Positions 47,586 to 62,325 of a DNA stretch of 64,000 nt are shown here, one piece after another (position 1 is the first letter of the stretch; each line of letters opens with the position of its first letter). The position numbers were made by a program, and so were the translations under genes. The notes under the pieces are model-generated. The model was not told the origin of the DNA. It saw only the letters and a list, made by a program, of their open reading frames with translations, and ran no database searches. Source of the stretch: Zonotrichia leucophrys gambelii (taxonomy: Eukaryota > Chordata > Aves > Passeriformes > Passerellidae); assembly GCF_028769735.1 (NCBI RefSeq), contig NC_088172.1:70208631-70272630 (forward strand). The letters are read 5' to 3'.

Positions 47586-48750
47586 ATTTTATTTACCCTT
47601 CATCTTGCCACCCATCCAGCCTCACAGAAGCCCAACTGTTAGCCCACTAAGTCCATCATAACACTCATAATTATATAGAAAAAAGTTTGAAATAATTTAA
47701 AAAACCCAACAAAACACAATGCCACACCAAAACCATGAACACTCTATGATGGAAGGTAAAATCTTAGCCACTAGAATTCACAAAAGTTGCCTTTTCCATC
47801 CTTCCTAGGTATTATAAATTTCTTCCTTAATTTAGTTTGCACGTTAATAAATTATTGCTAAGACAGGTTTGTTTTCCAAGAGTGGCTTACTCAGTACAAC
47901 ACACAAAAGCCGTAAACTTTATCAATCCAATTCTTTAAAAGGAAAAACCTCCACATGATGTGCAAGTTGTTAATTTGTTTCAATGCAGACTAAACCACCT
48001 AATGTAAATCACCAAGTTATCTGCTTACAATAATCACACAAAACCAAAGTTAAGATTTGTCTAGACCGTTTTTCTTAAATACTTCTGCTCAGTTTGGATC
48101 AAGTTGGTATATAACTGACATTAGCTTAATAAACTTGACAAAAACTTTCCACTGCTGAAGTGTACGCCAGGAAGATAAACAAATGTCTAAATGCACCTTC
48201 AACAAACAAACAATATGAGAAATACTAATAAGGTCACAAGAGCACTGCAGAGGAAGAAGAAACATTTTCAGCTATCATACAAAAGAAAGCTCTCCTGCTT
48301 GATAAACCAGAGAAAGAATGTGATGTATCAAAATAACTCTGGCAAGCAGAAATAAGATCGACAACATTTGGCATGAAAAGTATTGTCTAGACTAAACTAA
48401 GACAAATCTCACCCAGGTTGCTTTCTTTCTTTTATTTACTCTAAGCCTGATGCTCCCATGCCTGGCTCCTAGCTAGCAACATTTTCAGAAAATATGAATT
48501 GTTAACACAACTGCTTTCATGCAAACAAACAATTCCTTCTTCATTACCTCCTCCCAAAGTCACAACAAAAAATCAAAAGGAGAAGAAAACCAGTGTTTTC
48601 TAAAACTATGAGATAGTAAAGAAAATATGCAGGCCAGTTCAAAAGGCATGGAAATAGAACTAACCCCCTATCCCCACGTAAATTGTTAAAATTCAGTTGC
48701 TAGTTCAGCCTGACCTTTGCCAGCTGTTTCCTCCTTACACTGCTTCTCTG

Positions 48751-48777
48751 ATATATATATATATATATTTTTTTTTT
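48751..48777. repeat. (AT)9 microsatellite followed by a T run
   Basis: Nine AT units (48751-48768) pass directly into about ten T residues. This is a simple-sequence tract, probably length-variable. Confidence 0.9.
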
Positions 48778-51700
48778 AAAGATACATGAAAAAGTTTCAC
48801 TTCCCAGCTGATGATGAACAGATGGGATTTCTCCAAAGCCCTTTACAACATCATACCCATCATCAATCAAGGATGGCCTATTTCATAAGGTCCTACCAGT
48901 AACCAAAGATGAAAGAGAGAAGCATTCAGCTTTCCTTTATTTTTACCATTACAAAAGATCTGCAAAATATTGATTTTATGTGCAAACATGTATTTTTTGT
49001 ACATATTTAAAAGTCCTGTCCCTGAAATACAATGCAAACACTGCAAAACAAGCACTGAGACCTGCCTGTCTTACAGTAAAAACCCTACAATGTTGCATTA
49101 ATATCTTCTTTATAAAACTGCCTTGATTTACATCTTTGCAGTATATTTTTCCCCAGGCAAAATTTTGCAAAGACAGTAGTTTAGATATTATGTAATAGTT
49201 TTCAAATAATACCATCAAGTTATTAATTCCTACTTTTTTACCACCTAAAGAGTTAGAATATTATTTACAATACAAAAAATATCTTCTTCGATTATCATCA
49301 AATTGGTTTGTAAATGAGGTAATACAACAAATACAGCAAATTTCAATAGAGACATTTAATCTACACCAAGATATAAAGGGTAAAAAGAAATTCAAAGTTG
49401 TTTATAAAGGTTCACACAGAAATGTGAAACATTAACTTTTATCCACAAGTACCAGTTTTGCCCCTCTTACGTGCAATTTCTGTGGTAAAAGCCTTGTCCA
49501 AGACACTTTCAGGGATTATCTAACTCCTAAGTGTTTGCTCATAAAGCTAGCCCTGTATTTGCAGGCTCAAATGAATTGTTCATTGGTTTGATCCCACTTG
49601 CCAGCATAACCTGGTGTAAGAGCAGAACTAAAGCTCTGTGAAACAAAACTCTCTGAAAAGAGCCCAACTGACTCCATCAATGCACTTCATTTTTCACATA
49701 CAACACAAACTGAAATGTGTAGATTATCAACATTCTTCCAGATCTCGAAAGAAATACACTGAGTTTTCCAGAATCACAAGCAATGATTGGTTTCCTAGAT
49801 GTCAAAAAGCAGAAAGAGCTCTTAAGGCAAGAGAAATGTATCTCTTGGTTAAATATTTGATGCAGAGCAACATTACAGATGCTCAGTCACACAAGCTGAA
49901 GGAAGCTACAGTTCTTGCAAGTTACGCAGCAGCAGGCAAGCATTCCTCACGTAATGCAGCATTCAGAGATTAAATCTGAAGAAGAATCCTTCTGTAAAAA
50001 TTTAAACTATAAATGGTAATTCTATCAGTAAAATAAAGGGAATGTTTGCCTACTGCATCTTTTCATTAAAAAGAGATATTAAAAGTTTGCCTCACCCTAC
50101 TCCCAAAGTGCCATCAAAATACAAGTGACACCAATTAAAAAAAAAAAATCTTCTTATAGCATTAAGTCTTAAGTACCCTAAACCAGCATCAAAGAAAGAG
50201 TATGCATGAAGGCTAGAGCAGTCTGAGACAATGATGAACACAAACCACCTGAGTCTAAATCTCACAGTAACAGCAATTCACAAACTTTTCATTTCACCAC
50301 GCACCAAATGAACAACTAAGAGCCAGAAATTATTTGTTACCTCATGCATACTTTCACTAACACTTAAGCAATGGAGCTCTTCACAAATCCAGATGAATTA
50401 ATTTGACATCTGGATTATTCTATATAGATTGCCAGCCATACATATATCTTCAACTTTCCAGACACCTCTTATCAGTAAAGTTCAAGGAGGCAAAAAAAGA
50501 AAAAACTCCACAACAGAAAACCTACATGCACTGCTGACTTGTTCTTGTTCCTCTGCTTTTATTGGTTAACTCATATTTTGGGGTGTTTTGTTGTTGTTTT
50601 CCAGGACGCTACATTGATAATCCTACAGTCAGGTAAGACATTTGTCACTATCAAATCCAGCTTTTAAAAGAATGGCTGCTAATGCCACCAACACCTGCAG
50701 TAAGAAATTGCCCTCCAAGCATCCACTAAGTTGCAGCACTGAGTCAAGATGGAATTTGCTAGTTAGCAGCAGATTTACTTAACCACAGCACTGTATCAGT
50801 TCAATATACTGTCTTCAGTAAATTCATCTATGTTTTTCCCTTTCCTGTTTTACACTATATTTTCTACAGAAAAATTGTTTTTGTTTCCACAGTACTAGTG
50901 GCATGTCACACTGACAGTGTGTCATAAAAAAATTACTTGGATCAAGACATATTAACTAGTGATATTTCCTAATCTGTCAACTCATGAGACAGACTTCGGT
51001 ATTAGAAAAGCATGTTGAAATGACAACTAAAAATGGAAACAAACTCCCCCAATGGATGTTATACGATTAAGGCAAGTGAGCACAGCTACTGCAAAGCAAA
51101 ACCATGCATCACTAATCTACTCAAATTCTTGAGCACGTTAAACAAGAGACAAAGAGCCCAGTAGGTTGATGTAATTTATTTGAAATTTGAAAAGAACTTT
51201 GAAGATTTATATTAGAAGAGACTACTAAGAAATCTTAGATTATTAAACAGTGCTGTAAGCTTTAACTGGGCAAATATACGGAACATAACAGATTCATTTT
51301 CTTGACTATATATTAATTATCATATATCCTTTTGAAATCTGCTAACATATACATGGTTTGATAATACCTCAGTTCAGGTTAATAAGTAACTTAAAACTAC
51401 ATGCAATTTTATTACAGTAGTTCAGAAAACCCTCCATTATTATTTTCTCTTCCGGATTAGCAATTATATTCACACAAGATAAATGCTTTCTGGGAATACA
51501 CTTACATCCTTGTCTGAATTAAGCAGAAATCTGTCATTTAGGAATATAATACCTAAATAAAATGCTAGTAAAGAACTGAAAGCCTTGGCCTATATTTGAT
51601 ATTCTGTCACGTTAATTCATGACTACGAAAAACATAAATGTAAAGAGCAAGTAACTACCCCATCAGGTTTTTGCAAAGACACAGATCGATTAGCAATAAA

Positions 51701-54700
51701 TGTTTCCTCACTGCTTGTTATGTTTAGAAAATGTTTTACAAGTATGATCTTGCTGGTATAAACCAAGTTTCTCAGGAGGAGTTAGATATAAAGGGATACA
51801 TCATAGGTTTATAACCTCTTTATAAATTAGACCTGTGAACAAGTAGAAAAATATACAAATCCCCAAGAAAATGAATGGTGGCTAGAGAAGAAGAGACAAA
51901 GACTGAGTACCTGGACTGCAAAGGAACTGAGCACTGATGAACAGGACAGTGTGCATCAGAAGCAACCAGCACGTGTCACACACATTAAGTGATGTCCATG
52001 ATGACTGCAGCCAAACAACCAAGAGACTCTCACATCACCCCAGTCAAAGTCTCCAGCATACAAAATTGGATCAAAAGATCAAAATTGATCAAAATAAGAT
52101 CAAAACTCAAAGCATTAACTGAGGTGCAAAGAGCTTAGGCAAAATAAAAAGGAAGGCTTTTAAAGGCAATGATATTCACAAAGCTAAGAGTGTCCAGAAA
52201 GTGCACAGGCAGGGAAAAGGCTGACTCTGATTCCAGAGAAAACTCTTTAGGGAATACATGAGAGAAAGACACAAAATCAAAACTGAAATTGAAAATTAAC
52301 TGCAGTAAGTTCTAGACTAAAAAAAGAAATACTTTTTCCACATAATGCATAATTAGAACTATGACAAGATATAATTGATAATTATTGCTTTCAAGAATGC
52401 CAGTGTAATGGTTGATGAGAAAACCTCAAATTTCATTGAGATCACAGAAAAAAAAGTCAGAAATCCTTATGCTTAAGGCTATTTGTTTCCTAACATCATA
52501 AAAAATGTAAACATACCTTACTTTTCTCCTGGTAAAGAAGTGCCAGGTGTGCAAGGTGGAGCACTTTATCCCTCTGTAATACATTCTGATTTCTAACATA
52601 AGCAACTACTAGCAGATGTATACAATACTGACTTTGCCCAAGTACTAGACACAAGAAGTGCTCATAGGAGAAAAAATTATGTCTTTGTGTTTGAGTGGGA
52701 AAATGGTTACTGCACATTAAGAATCTTAACCACATTTACTGAAGGCTTTCTAAATTTACTTGACAAGAAGCATAATTTATGATGAGCAAGCCTTGAAAAT
52801 TTCCAGATTAAATCCAGACTCCATCTTCTGTATGTGTATTCATCAGCAGAAGCTTCTTCTGGTATATGAAATCAGCAGTAAGAAGCTCCGACAGACTGTA
52901 CTGGCTACAGGATACACTCCCTGAAACACCATAGGGGCTGCTCTTCCTAAGCTACAACACAAAATTTAGCAATCCTCAAGATGGAGGGTTAGAAAAACCC
53001 CAACCCCAAAGTTTATCCAAGTCCTCCACAGCAGTCACCTAAATTCAAGTGATGAAACAATGGCAAGCTTCCTACCACATCTGGGAAGTCTGGAAATGAT
53101 GCACGACAAGAACAGAAGAACACGTTGTGCTCTACCCCAGAGGGTGAAAAGATTAGTGGTGAAAAGTTTTGGACATAGAAGAAATATTTGCATTAGGCCA
53201 AGAATACTTTTAACATCTACGTTTTTAAATGCATAACTACTTTCTTAGCTGAACTAGATAAACAACTCACATGATCTATTTCTTCATACCACAAAATTGA
53301 GCAATAAAGACTGTCCTTCATATTAAGTCACCACCAAAATGGAATGCTTCCAACTGTGAGCACAACCAGAGAAAGGGGGGACAGCAGCAGCAGTTGCACT
53401 TACTAGAAACCTAATTTTGGGGTAAAGGAGCTTCCAAACCTTGAGACATATATACACAAATAGTCTGATCGTAACATCACACAGAAAAAGATTTTCTAAT
53501 TAACCAAGACAGTAAACTTATGCAGGATCAGAGGGCAGCAATTTCAAAAATTGTTAGTGAATTGCAGTTTGTTCAAATTCAGCTAAATAACATGTTGTTC
53601 ACTAAAAATACATATATATGAGTGCATTATAAACATGTGTTCATCATCATGTATATTCATAAAAATAACATCCCGAGAAATAGCGTGGTTTTGCCTACAT
53701 CCTTTTTGTGTCAGTACAAGATCCCTGATGTAAAAGGGTCACTTCAGCAGAGCTAAAGAACAGACTAAAGCTAACAGAACTGATAAAGCATTTATTCACT
53801 GCCATGACCTAAGAAATTTCTCTGCAGAGAGAACCTTGACAACAGATTAACAAAAACCAACATGCTTTATTTATACTTCTATTAGAGATACCATAAAAAA
53901 TAATCAAACTCCACCACAATGCTATTTATCAACTTATCAAGCTTGTTTCATAATGGAGACCAGCTATGGTAAATCTTAGCTACATGACTAACCACTTTAA
54001 GGCTTAAAAGGAGCACTTGAGGAGTAATTCTGTATTGGCTTAGTGTCCCAGCATCAGGAGAGATACAACATACTCCTTTTCATTCCAGACATTAAAGAAA
54101 GAAAAAATAAGTTTAGTAAAACAACAGTAGCTGCCGGTGTATGTAGATCACTGCAACATTTCATATAGCTAGCAAATCTAAAAACAGCATGCAAGGAATC
54201 TAGATTTAAAAATAGGCTGGTTTTCCTCATTTACTGGCTTAATTTAACACTGCCATAAAAAGACTGGTTGCTTGAAAACAGTCTTAAAATAATTATTCAG
54301 AAAGCAAACCTAGATAATATAAAGACAGTAATATTTTTGTCTGACAAATGTTCATTATTTTCAGCAAAAATTACAAGGCTGAAAGTGAGGCACTCAGTAG
54401 TCCCTCACCCCCCCCCATCCACACACTTAAATGGGCCCAACAAATGCTATAGTTATAATTACTATTATAATTATGCCCTAGCTTTATCTCTAAAATAATT
54501 AAGTAAAATGCAAGATTTTATAGTGCATTGAGGGCAAGGACAAAAGTTAAACTGTATGAAATTCTCATTTTCCCTACTGATAGTGCTCTACTGAACCATA
54601 CAGATTGCTCCAGAGACAGAGAAGTTCGCAGACAATAGGCATACATTTTTTCTTTTTCACTTCCCCGTCTGTAAAACAAAGATCTACATCACCATCCAAT

Positions 54701-57289
54701 AAAAGACTGCAAAGATTTTAACACTGAAATGTTGGTGCACTGCTTGGTCCTTACCCAAAAGAAAGCCAAACAGTTGAACTGATTTTCATACAAGCTATTT
54801 CCCAGACACTAGCATAAAATCCTGATTTCACTGAAGTCAACAGCAGAACTCTCATTTATTTCATTGCTGGCCATGATTTCATCCCAGGACTTTGTTGCTT
54901 GTCAAACACAGCTTTGCATCCATGGACTTTAAACCCGTAGATGCTACATTCAGTGGTCCTTACCCTGCCTTGGACGCCAAAGCAGAGATTCCTCGTGGTT
55001 CCTAACTCTGGTTCCTGAAACCCACAATTGTCACCCTGGAAGGCAGTGAAATGCAAACAAACTTAAAGAGCACTGTAGCCATTACTTCAGCCCATGACCA
55101 ACACAGGGATAAAGTGTTTGAAATCTAATTCATTATTATAAAAATAAGTCCACCTACAGTTCAAATTCAGCTTGCAAGAAAGCAGCTATGAAGCATTTCT
55201 AACACACGGCTGAACCAACAATGTCTGGAGGAACTTGGATCTCCTATTCCAAACCACTCTGCCTACTTTAAAAAAAAAAAATACCATGACCAAAAGCCCA
55301 GACTGCATTCCAGAGGTCTAGGAATAGCTTGTTTTCCTATTTGCAGTTGGTAAATTTGAAGTCTGTGAGGCATTCCTCTGGTTTTTTAAGGATGTCTCTG
55401 ATTTCTCCTCAAAAATTCACTTTACTTCTTTCTCTACATGTAAAATTTTGATCTCTTTAGAACGACAGGCTTTGTTATACGAAAAATTTTTCAGAATGAC
55501 TTTTGAGAAAATGTAACTCAATACATTCCTTCTTTCTGATACTGTCCCAGTCCTTAGTTTTGGTGAAATATACCAAATATGTATAGACAATACCAGGCAT
55601 TAATTTTAAGTTGCTGAAGCTTGTGACTTACAGGCTCATGTTATACACAGGCATAACAGTAAACCACATTTCACAATACTTATTTCTTTTTCTCCCTGTT
55701 GCATAAGGGATGGTTTTTAAACATCAGCTGAATGCTGTCATTCCAACAAGTCTAAACTATAAAAAGGACATGTTATAAAGCGTTTGAAATTACATCCTTA
55801 GGGCTCAATTTAGAATCTTCTCCTCACATTCTTTTGATTTGTGTGCTTCGTTATTGAAATTGTCTGCTAGAGTTCTTTTTTCTATCCTCGTTAATGAGTT
55901 CAAAGAAATACATGCTTGAACTCCTAAATATATTAAACTTAATTTAAATTATCTTAAAACATCCAGTGACTGCTCAGCAAACCAGAAAAAGCAGACTTCA
56001 CTTCTGGAAATAGTACACTATTTAGCTAGGGAACTGCATGCATAATGAATCACAAAATAAACACACCTAATTAAAGAATACTATCAATAAATATTTCATA
56101 TGATTTCAATATTTTAAAGCTGCTTATTCATCACAGTAATATAGAAACAAAAATAAATTTAAAAACTGAAGGTAACTTTGTTAATTTTTTTAATATTTTC
56201 ATTACATATTATTTGTGGTTTTTATTTTCTAGGGGGAAAATAAAAGAAAAAAGCAAATAATTATGCACCTTTCACAACGAAACAATTCAGATGTACAATT
56301 CATCTCTAGAAACTCATTTGTTTATGGTATGACTTGAAAGAGCATGTGTTATAACTAAGTTTATTAACTTGAAAAATTTAAGTACAGCATTACCCTCTAG
56401 AATTTTCTTATAGAATTCTGAAAATTAAAACATGGTTTCAACAGAACTGAAAAGCCATCTTTTATTTGGCCATATTTTGTGCTCCATAGAAAAGGATAAA
56501 GTTATTCTGTTACTAAAAGAGGCGTCTCAATTATAAAGCAGATCAGAATTTGTATTTTCAAATAGGATGATTGACAATAACAGCTTCCTGCCAAAACAAA
56601 CAGAAAATTTACTCTTCACAATATTTGCACAGTCTAATACATGTGGAACCACAAAACTGATCAAACAACCTTATGAACATACTAAAACAGACAACCTGCA
56701 AACAAAATCCACAGAGATGGCAGGAATATAAATAAAATAGTACCATCTCAGGATCACTGATAATAGGCTGTATTTTAGAAACATTCTGTGCTGCCAGCTG
56801 GTTTGTGAATTACACAAACTCAGCAGCCTGGCTGAACTTGTTCCTCTGAACTTTTGAAAACTGGCATTCCTGCCAAAGAGAATTGTTGGTTCTGCCTAAG
56901 GCAAATTCACCTCTACCTTGGTAAAGCAACCAGGATGTCAGAAAAATCTGGATACTTCTATGAAACCGACATTACACATTCCCAGGCCACTTCACTAATT
57001 TGAATCATGATGATACTGAGCACATTCTTCCTGTTTCCAGCACTTGAATGTTCCTGTAATTGGGTAGTATTTCTCAACACTTGGAGTTTTTTGGCAGGAC
57101 TTACTGCTCAGTGCTATTTTTGGAAACTCGAGCAATAAATACCATAGGTACCTACTCTTATACATAATTTAATGATGAAAAGAAGTAGCTGTTTAGAATC
57201 CCTGGGCTTAACACACTACTTTTGAACAAAGAGTCAAAGATGGAGGGGTCACTAGTCATCTCCAGTACTTTAAACACTACTTTGGACTC

Positions 57290-57660
57290 AGCTTGTTCAA
57301 ACACCTTCCTTCTCCCAGCTGATCACATCCATGACCAAAGAGCAAATGCTCTCGGCTCCACTGTGCACAGCCAGAGTCAACAGGCAGGGTGGATGAAGGC
57401 CCTGGCTCTGCCCTTCCAGCTGACCAGAAGTGACCCAAGCCCTGTGCTCCCTCCTGCAGCCTGTCACACGGAGATGGGCTCCTGTTTGGAGGTGGGACAT
57501 GGCTGAATCACCCACAGGCACTTACACCCACAGCCTGCCTTCCAGGGGAGATGCCCAGAAATGGATTGGTGCAAGACCCCACTTCCTGGCAGCCATGGGG
57601 AGATAGCAGGAGCATCCTGCACACAGAGCAGCTTGTCCAACCACCCTGCTCAGGATAATG
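57290..57660. other. GC-richer patch, unrecognised
   Basis: About 370 bp is clearly richer in G+C than its surroundings and open in frames on both strands (for example 57222-57506 plus and 57297-57521 minus). It has few CpG dinucleotides, so it is not a CpG island. No protein domain, CR1 block or LTR ends were recognised. It may be a remnant of an unknown insertion. Confidence 0.3.
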
Positions 57661-58448
57661 ATGGGTGACTACTGATACTGTTAGGTAGGCAGATGACAAT
57701 CCTCTGCTGCCAGTATCAGCCTGGGACTGGGGCTAGAAATGAAACACAAGGTTGGGAGGGGGGAAAAAGGCAAAAAGCTCCACACGGGAGCCACAATCTA
57801 TCTATGTTATTTGGCTTTGGATGTTCATAAGCAGAGTTGGCTTGCTGACCTTTTGGAATCCTTACAGCCTGTTGCTTCTTAGCTTACAAGAAGTTTTATC
57901 TCATACACAGAATTCCACATACATGGAAATAGAAACTATTATGGTAGAGTCATGTTTTCACAATTAAAGCAACAGTTACAGCAAAATATCTCCTGTGCAT
58001 ACTTGTTATCAAAGAGTAGCTTTTTTTAGTTCAGCTTGACTCTTGATACAGCACAAATATACTTAACAATTAGCCAAGAAATATCCCAGCTATCTTCCCT
58101 GACAGAAATGAAGATAAAATGCACCAAGCACCTGAAAAAATACCCGATTTCCAACTACAGGACAAATAGCATAATTAATTGGCTGGATGCTGAGAGTATT
58201 TTGATTTTCAAAGTACCCTTAAATTTGTTCGTGCTCTCTGTTCTGTAGCTCAAACCACAAGCTGCTGTAATTCTTACAAGTTCCTCTTGTTCTGTACTAT
58301 ATGAAGCTCTGTAGTTTCCCAGTTCTGAGCGCTATATTAATGTCTGTGAAATAACACACAACAGTAAAGAGAACGGTATTTTATAACAACATACCAAAGG
58401 GTAAAATTTGGGCCGTACTTCCAGCCATAACTACTTTTCCTGCCTAGT

Positions 58449-58476
58449 GTAGTTAAGAACTTCAGTTCTTAACTAC
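58449..58476. repeat. Perfect hairpin, 13-bp arms, 2-nt spacer
   Basis: GTAGTTAAGAACT (58449-58461) and AGTTCTTAACTAC (58464-58476) are exact reverse complements around TC. It is intronic with no nearby coding frame. Confidence 0.75.
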
Positions 58477-61400
58477 AGCTTCTGTGAATGCCAAAACATT
58501 CTGTATGAGTCTGACACACAGAGTACTGCACGCAAGCTACAATAATTTAATTTTACTAAATTATAAAACAATTTAAAAAACAATTACAATAAATATAGTG
58601 CACAACAACTGCAACTGATTTAAACTACATGGGTTATTGGGGTTTTCTGGTTTCATTTTGGTTTTTCCCCCAATAACATAGGAGGGGATAGGAGGAAGAG
58701 AAGCAGAAAGGATCAGAAAAGCCAAGAGCTGACATTTGAATTTTACAATAGAGGCACATATTACTTCTTCAATTCTCTGTAACAAGTTTGACAATTAAAA
58801 TTAAATGTTTTCAGAAGACAACCACTGTAATTCACAGTTTAACTGAATCTAAAACTATTTATGTGACTTTCATACCCCAGCCAAAAGCAGCTATTGCTGC
58901 TATGGTTCCTCATAGCACATGTTTAAGAGCAGAAAATACTTCTGGAAGCTTGTGTCAGGCATGCTAAAAGGTGACAAATAAGCCTTTTCTAGCAAGCACT
59001 ACCATGTCAAAAAGATTTTAAGAACACATGCATACTGTTTTCTATACAGCTAGGAAAGCCAATAAATCTCTTTTGAATGACTGTAACTGCATTCTACTCT
59101 ATGTACCAGGAGGATGTTGAATCAGAAGAGCAACGACTTCCGATGTGAGTCACTGGTATTTTAGAACTTCACAAATGCATTCAAGAGACACAAACCTAGG
59201 AGAGCCACACCAAATTCAACATGTCAAGGAACCTGACAACAAGTATGCTCACAACTTATAATCTACCCCTCTCAGCATCAAAAATTAACTCCAGCTTTGA
59301 AGCAAACTTGTAGAAATAGAAACATTTAACAAGCTTTCCCAAGGTATTTTCTATCTAGAACTGTGCAGCCACCACAGACTTAACAGAAAGAAATGTGTGG
59401 CAATCAGCAGCTTTTATTGTCTCTGGTTTCATTCTTTTAAACTGGAAGAATCTCCCCCCCACCCCGTTTAATGAGAAAATAACTACTCAAGTATTTTTTT
59501 AAACGTCATTATCTAAGTAAAATGGTACTGTTTAACCACTTGTGTTAGACATGCAGTGTAAATAAAGTAATCTAAGAAACTGGAAGTTATGCCCACTAAA
59601 CTCTGAACCTTCAAGTCTAGGTACACAACTCCTGGAGTCTTCAGGACATGTTTTGTAACATACATGAGACAAGTCTTTTGTTTAAATGACTTAAAGCTGT
59701 AATTTGCCACTCTTGGTCTTGTTTCAAGAAGAAAAGTTTCTTTACCAGATATTTCCAGCTTGGAAGAGAAAAAAGATTCTATTTATGACTTTAAAAAAAC
59801 AAACAGAAAACTAAGCAAACAGCTGTCCTATGTTTTAAAACTTTATCTTAATCAGGATGAATATTTTGCCCATTTAAAGAAAATTAAATTAATTAGAAAT
59901 GTTGTAGAGTGCCTATGAAGCACGTCAGTTTCAAGAAGGGAGCACAGCCAATGAAAGCAATGAATGTTCATATTAAATTGAAAATCCTGTAGTTTCCATA
60001 GCTACTTTTTAAACAATTGCACGCTCCTATCATTTCTTAGAACGACCTTGTTTACTATGAATAACATTAAAATGGCAGTTCTCAGAAAGAGCTACTTAAA
60101 AGCATTTAGAAAAAAGTACAATCATCAGTAGCTGCTGCTTTAAACTTTTAAAGAAAACTAATAGTGTTAAAATACAAAAGAACAGTAGATAACGCATTTA
60201 CTTTTTCCATAATATTACTTGTAATGGAGTATAAGCCTTAGGCATCTCAACCTGGATTCCATCTTGCCATGGGAAACACTTCAGAAACACCCAGAAGTGC
60301 AGAAATTACAGTGCAAGGATCACACAGGCCACACAGTCACTACAACAAGTGGGAATTAAAGAAGAGATGCTCCAAGAGCCTAACAAACATCTCAAAGCAA
60401 AAATTTGTCACCAGAGCTCCCTCAGGTAATTTTTTGTGTTTGCTTCATTTTCAACACAACACAAGGAAATATCAATTAAGCAGATGGCAGCTATAAAGTC
60501 TCATCCTGGCATGAATGAACTATGCATCATGTAGAAAAAGCAAGACTACACACGACAACGTGCTGCTGCCCTGTACAGAGCAACCCTCACAGTGGGTAAC
60601 TTCACAGAGCTCAGGGTTTCCATCGATTTCTATTCACTTCAGGGACAGTAAGTCTGGGACTTTCCACTCACTTGGCTGGATAGGAAGACTGTGTGTCTCC
60701 CTCTCCTTCAAGGAGAACCTGAAATCCTATGTGATGCCATCCCTTGAGGGAGACTGTTATAAAAAGGACTGACTGACTACTCTGGAATCACCCCAAAACA
60801 ATCTCCTTTACAAGAAGCACATAGAATTATCCTCTACTCTTTCAATTATAGTGGAAATTGGTAATGACTGAGAAGAAGGGAAGGAGGGAAAGGGAAAAAA
60901 ATTAAGTAATTACATGGCTGAATTTATACACCTCTTTTTCCTTTTACAATCTGAAGTTCTTCAGAGTCTTCATCACCTGAATTCCCATTAGAAATGTTCT
61001 GACTGTACAGCTGTGGGTTATATTTATTTCTAATATCACTTCCAGAAGCACATCAAAAGACAATCCAATTTAGGAATTCACTGGATTTCTAAATAGAACA
61101 TTGGAACAAAAAAAGTTTATAGATACAGCCCTCCAGGGTGTAACAGAAGGAAAACTCTTCAGGATTCAAAGCGTATTCTACAGTGAAAAGCTGCTGTAAG
61201 CCACTGGAATAGCAAAAGGGAGAATGGGGGGAGTTGGCTTCTTAAGGATCTGCATGTGTGCAACAGCTGGAATACCCAAACAGGCATTACATAATAACAA
61301 CAGAAGCCGTTCGAAGAGTAAGGAGGCACAGCTGGGACTCCAGTGACCAGCTGACCTTCAGTTCAGAGCTTTGAGGTTCCAGTTCAGGAAGCAACACAGA

Positions 61401-62087
61401 CACCAGAGCTTTTGCTCCAGTACATAAATGTAGATATGTATTTCTGCTTCACCATCAGTATGAATTTGGCACTGGCATCGATTCTACAACTATCCTTGTC
61501 CATCATGCAGAAATAAGAACAGCATCCATTTTATAGTAGTATTAAAGATCAGATTAGAATTGAACACAGTTTAAGTCTGTTTGCTACCTTTTCCAGAAGC
61601 ACATAGAGGTTATAAAATACAAAATGGTCTAAGGAAAGAGGTCACCCAGTGTAAAACCCATAAAGGTAAGAATTTTAGGCTCCCAAAAACTGTCATGTTC
61701 TAAAAGTACTTTAGAAAGTGCTTAAAGCTAAAGGGATTCTAGACTCAGATACTGCTACTCAGAGGCAATTACTGAAGATCACTGAAGTATTAGCTTTGCT
61801 CCAAAGCCATCTGGGAGTGTGGTTCAGAAAGTAGTTGAGCAGTATCCTGTTGGGAATGTGTGTGTTGGGAATCATAGTGAAATTAAACAAAAAAAAGTAA
61901 ATGTATTAAGACTATAAATTTTGTAACTAGGAAGCTGATGTAAGAACAGAAGTACTTACTGGTTGACTGTTCCCCCTACCACAATTTTAGACTACTTCTT
62001 AAGAACTTGATATTTGTAACATATTGCGCTATTAAATATTTTGGAATTGTGTATTATAAAGGCATTTACTTCTTATGTGTTATATTG

Positions 62088-62325
62088 AAAGGGCAGGGGG
62101 CAACTGAACTGAGACAGGGACATAAAACATTTTACAATGAGGGTGGTAAGGCAGCATACCTGCTTGCCCGGAAAAGTTGTGGATGCCCCATTCCTAGAGG
62201 AGTTACAGGCAGATGGGGCTTTGGGCAATCTGTTCCAGTGAAAGGCTCCCTGTGTATGACAGGGAAGTTGGAACAAGATGGTCTTTGAAGGCCCCTTGCA
62301 AACCAAGCCACTCTGGGATTATGGG
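62088..62325 (+). mobile_element. CR1 LINE 3' end, truncated
   Basis: The fragment contains the recognisable CR1 3' blocks TGAGGGTGGTAAGGCA, AAGTTGTGGATGCCCCATTC, GATGGGGCTTTGGGCAATCT and TCTTTGAAGGCCCCTTGCAA. It is more diverged than the copy at 21590-21955 and lacks a clean terminal octamer repeat. It is antisense to LTBP1. Confidence 0.85.

Noticed and set aside
61955..62000. Donor-like ACCAGTAAGT on the minus strand, considered as the end of a missing LTBP1 exon
   Set aside because: Upstream reading in the required phase meets a stop within about a dozen codons, and the peptide does not resemble the expected linker.
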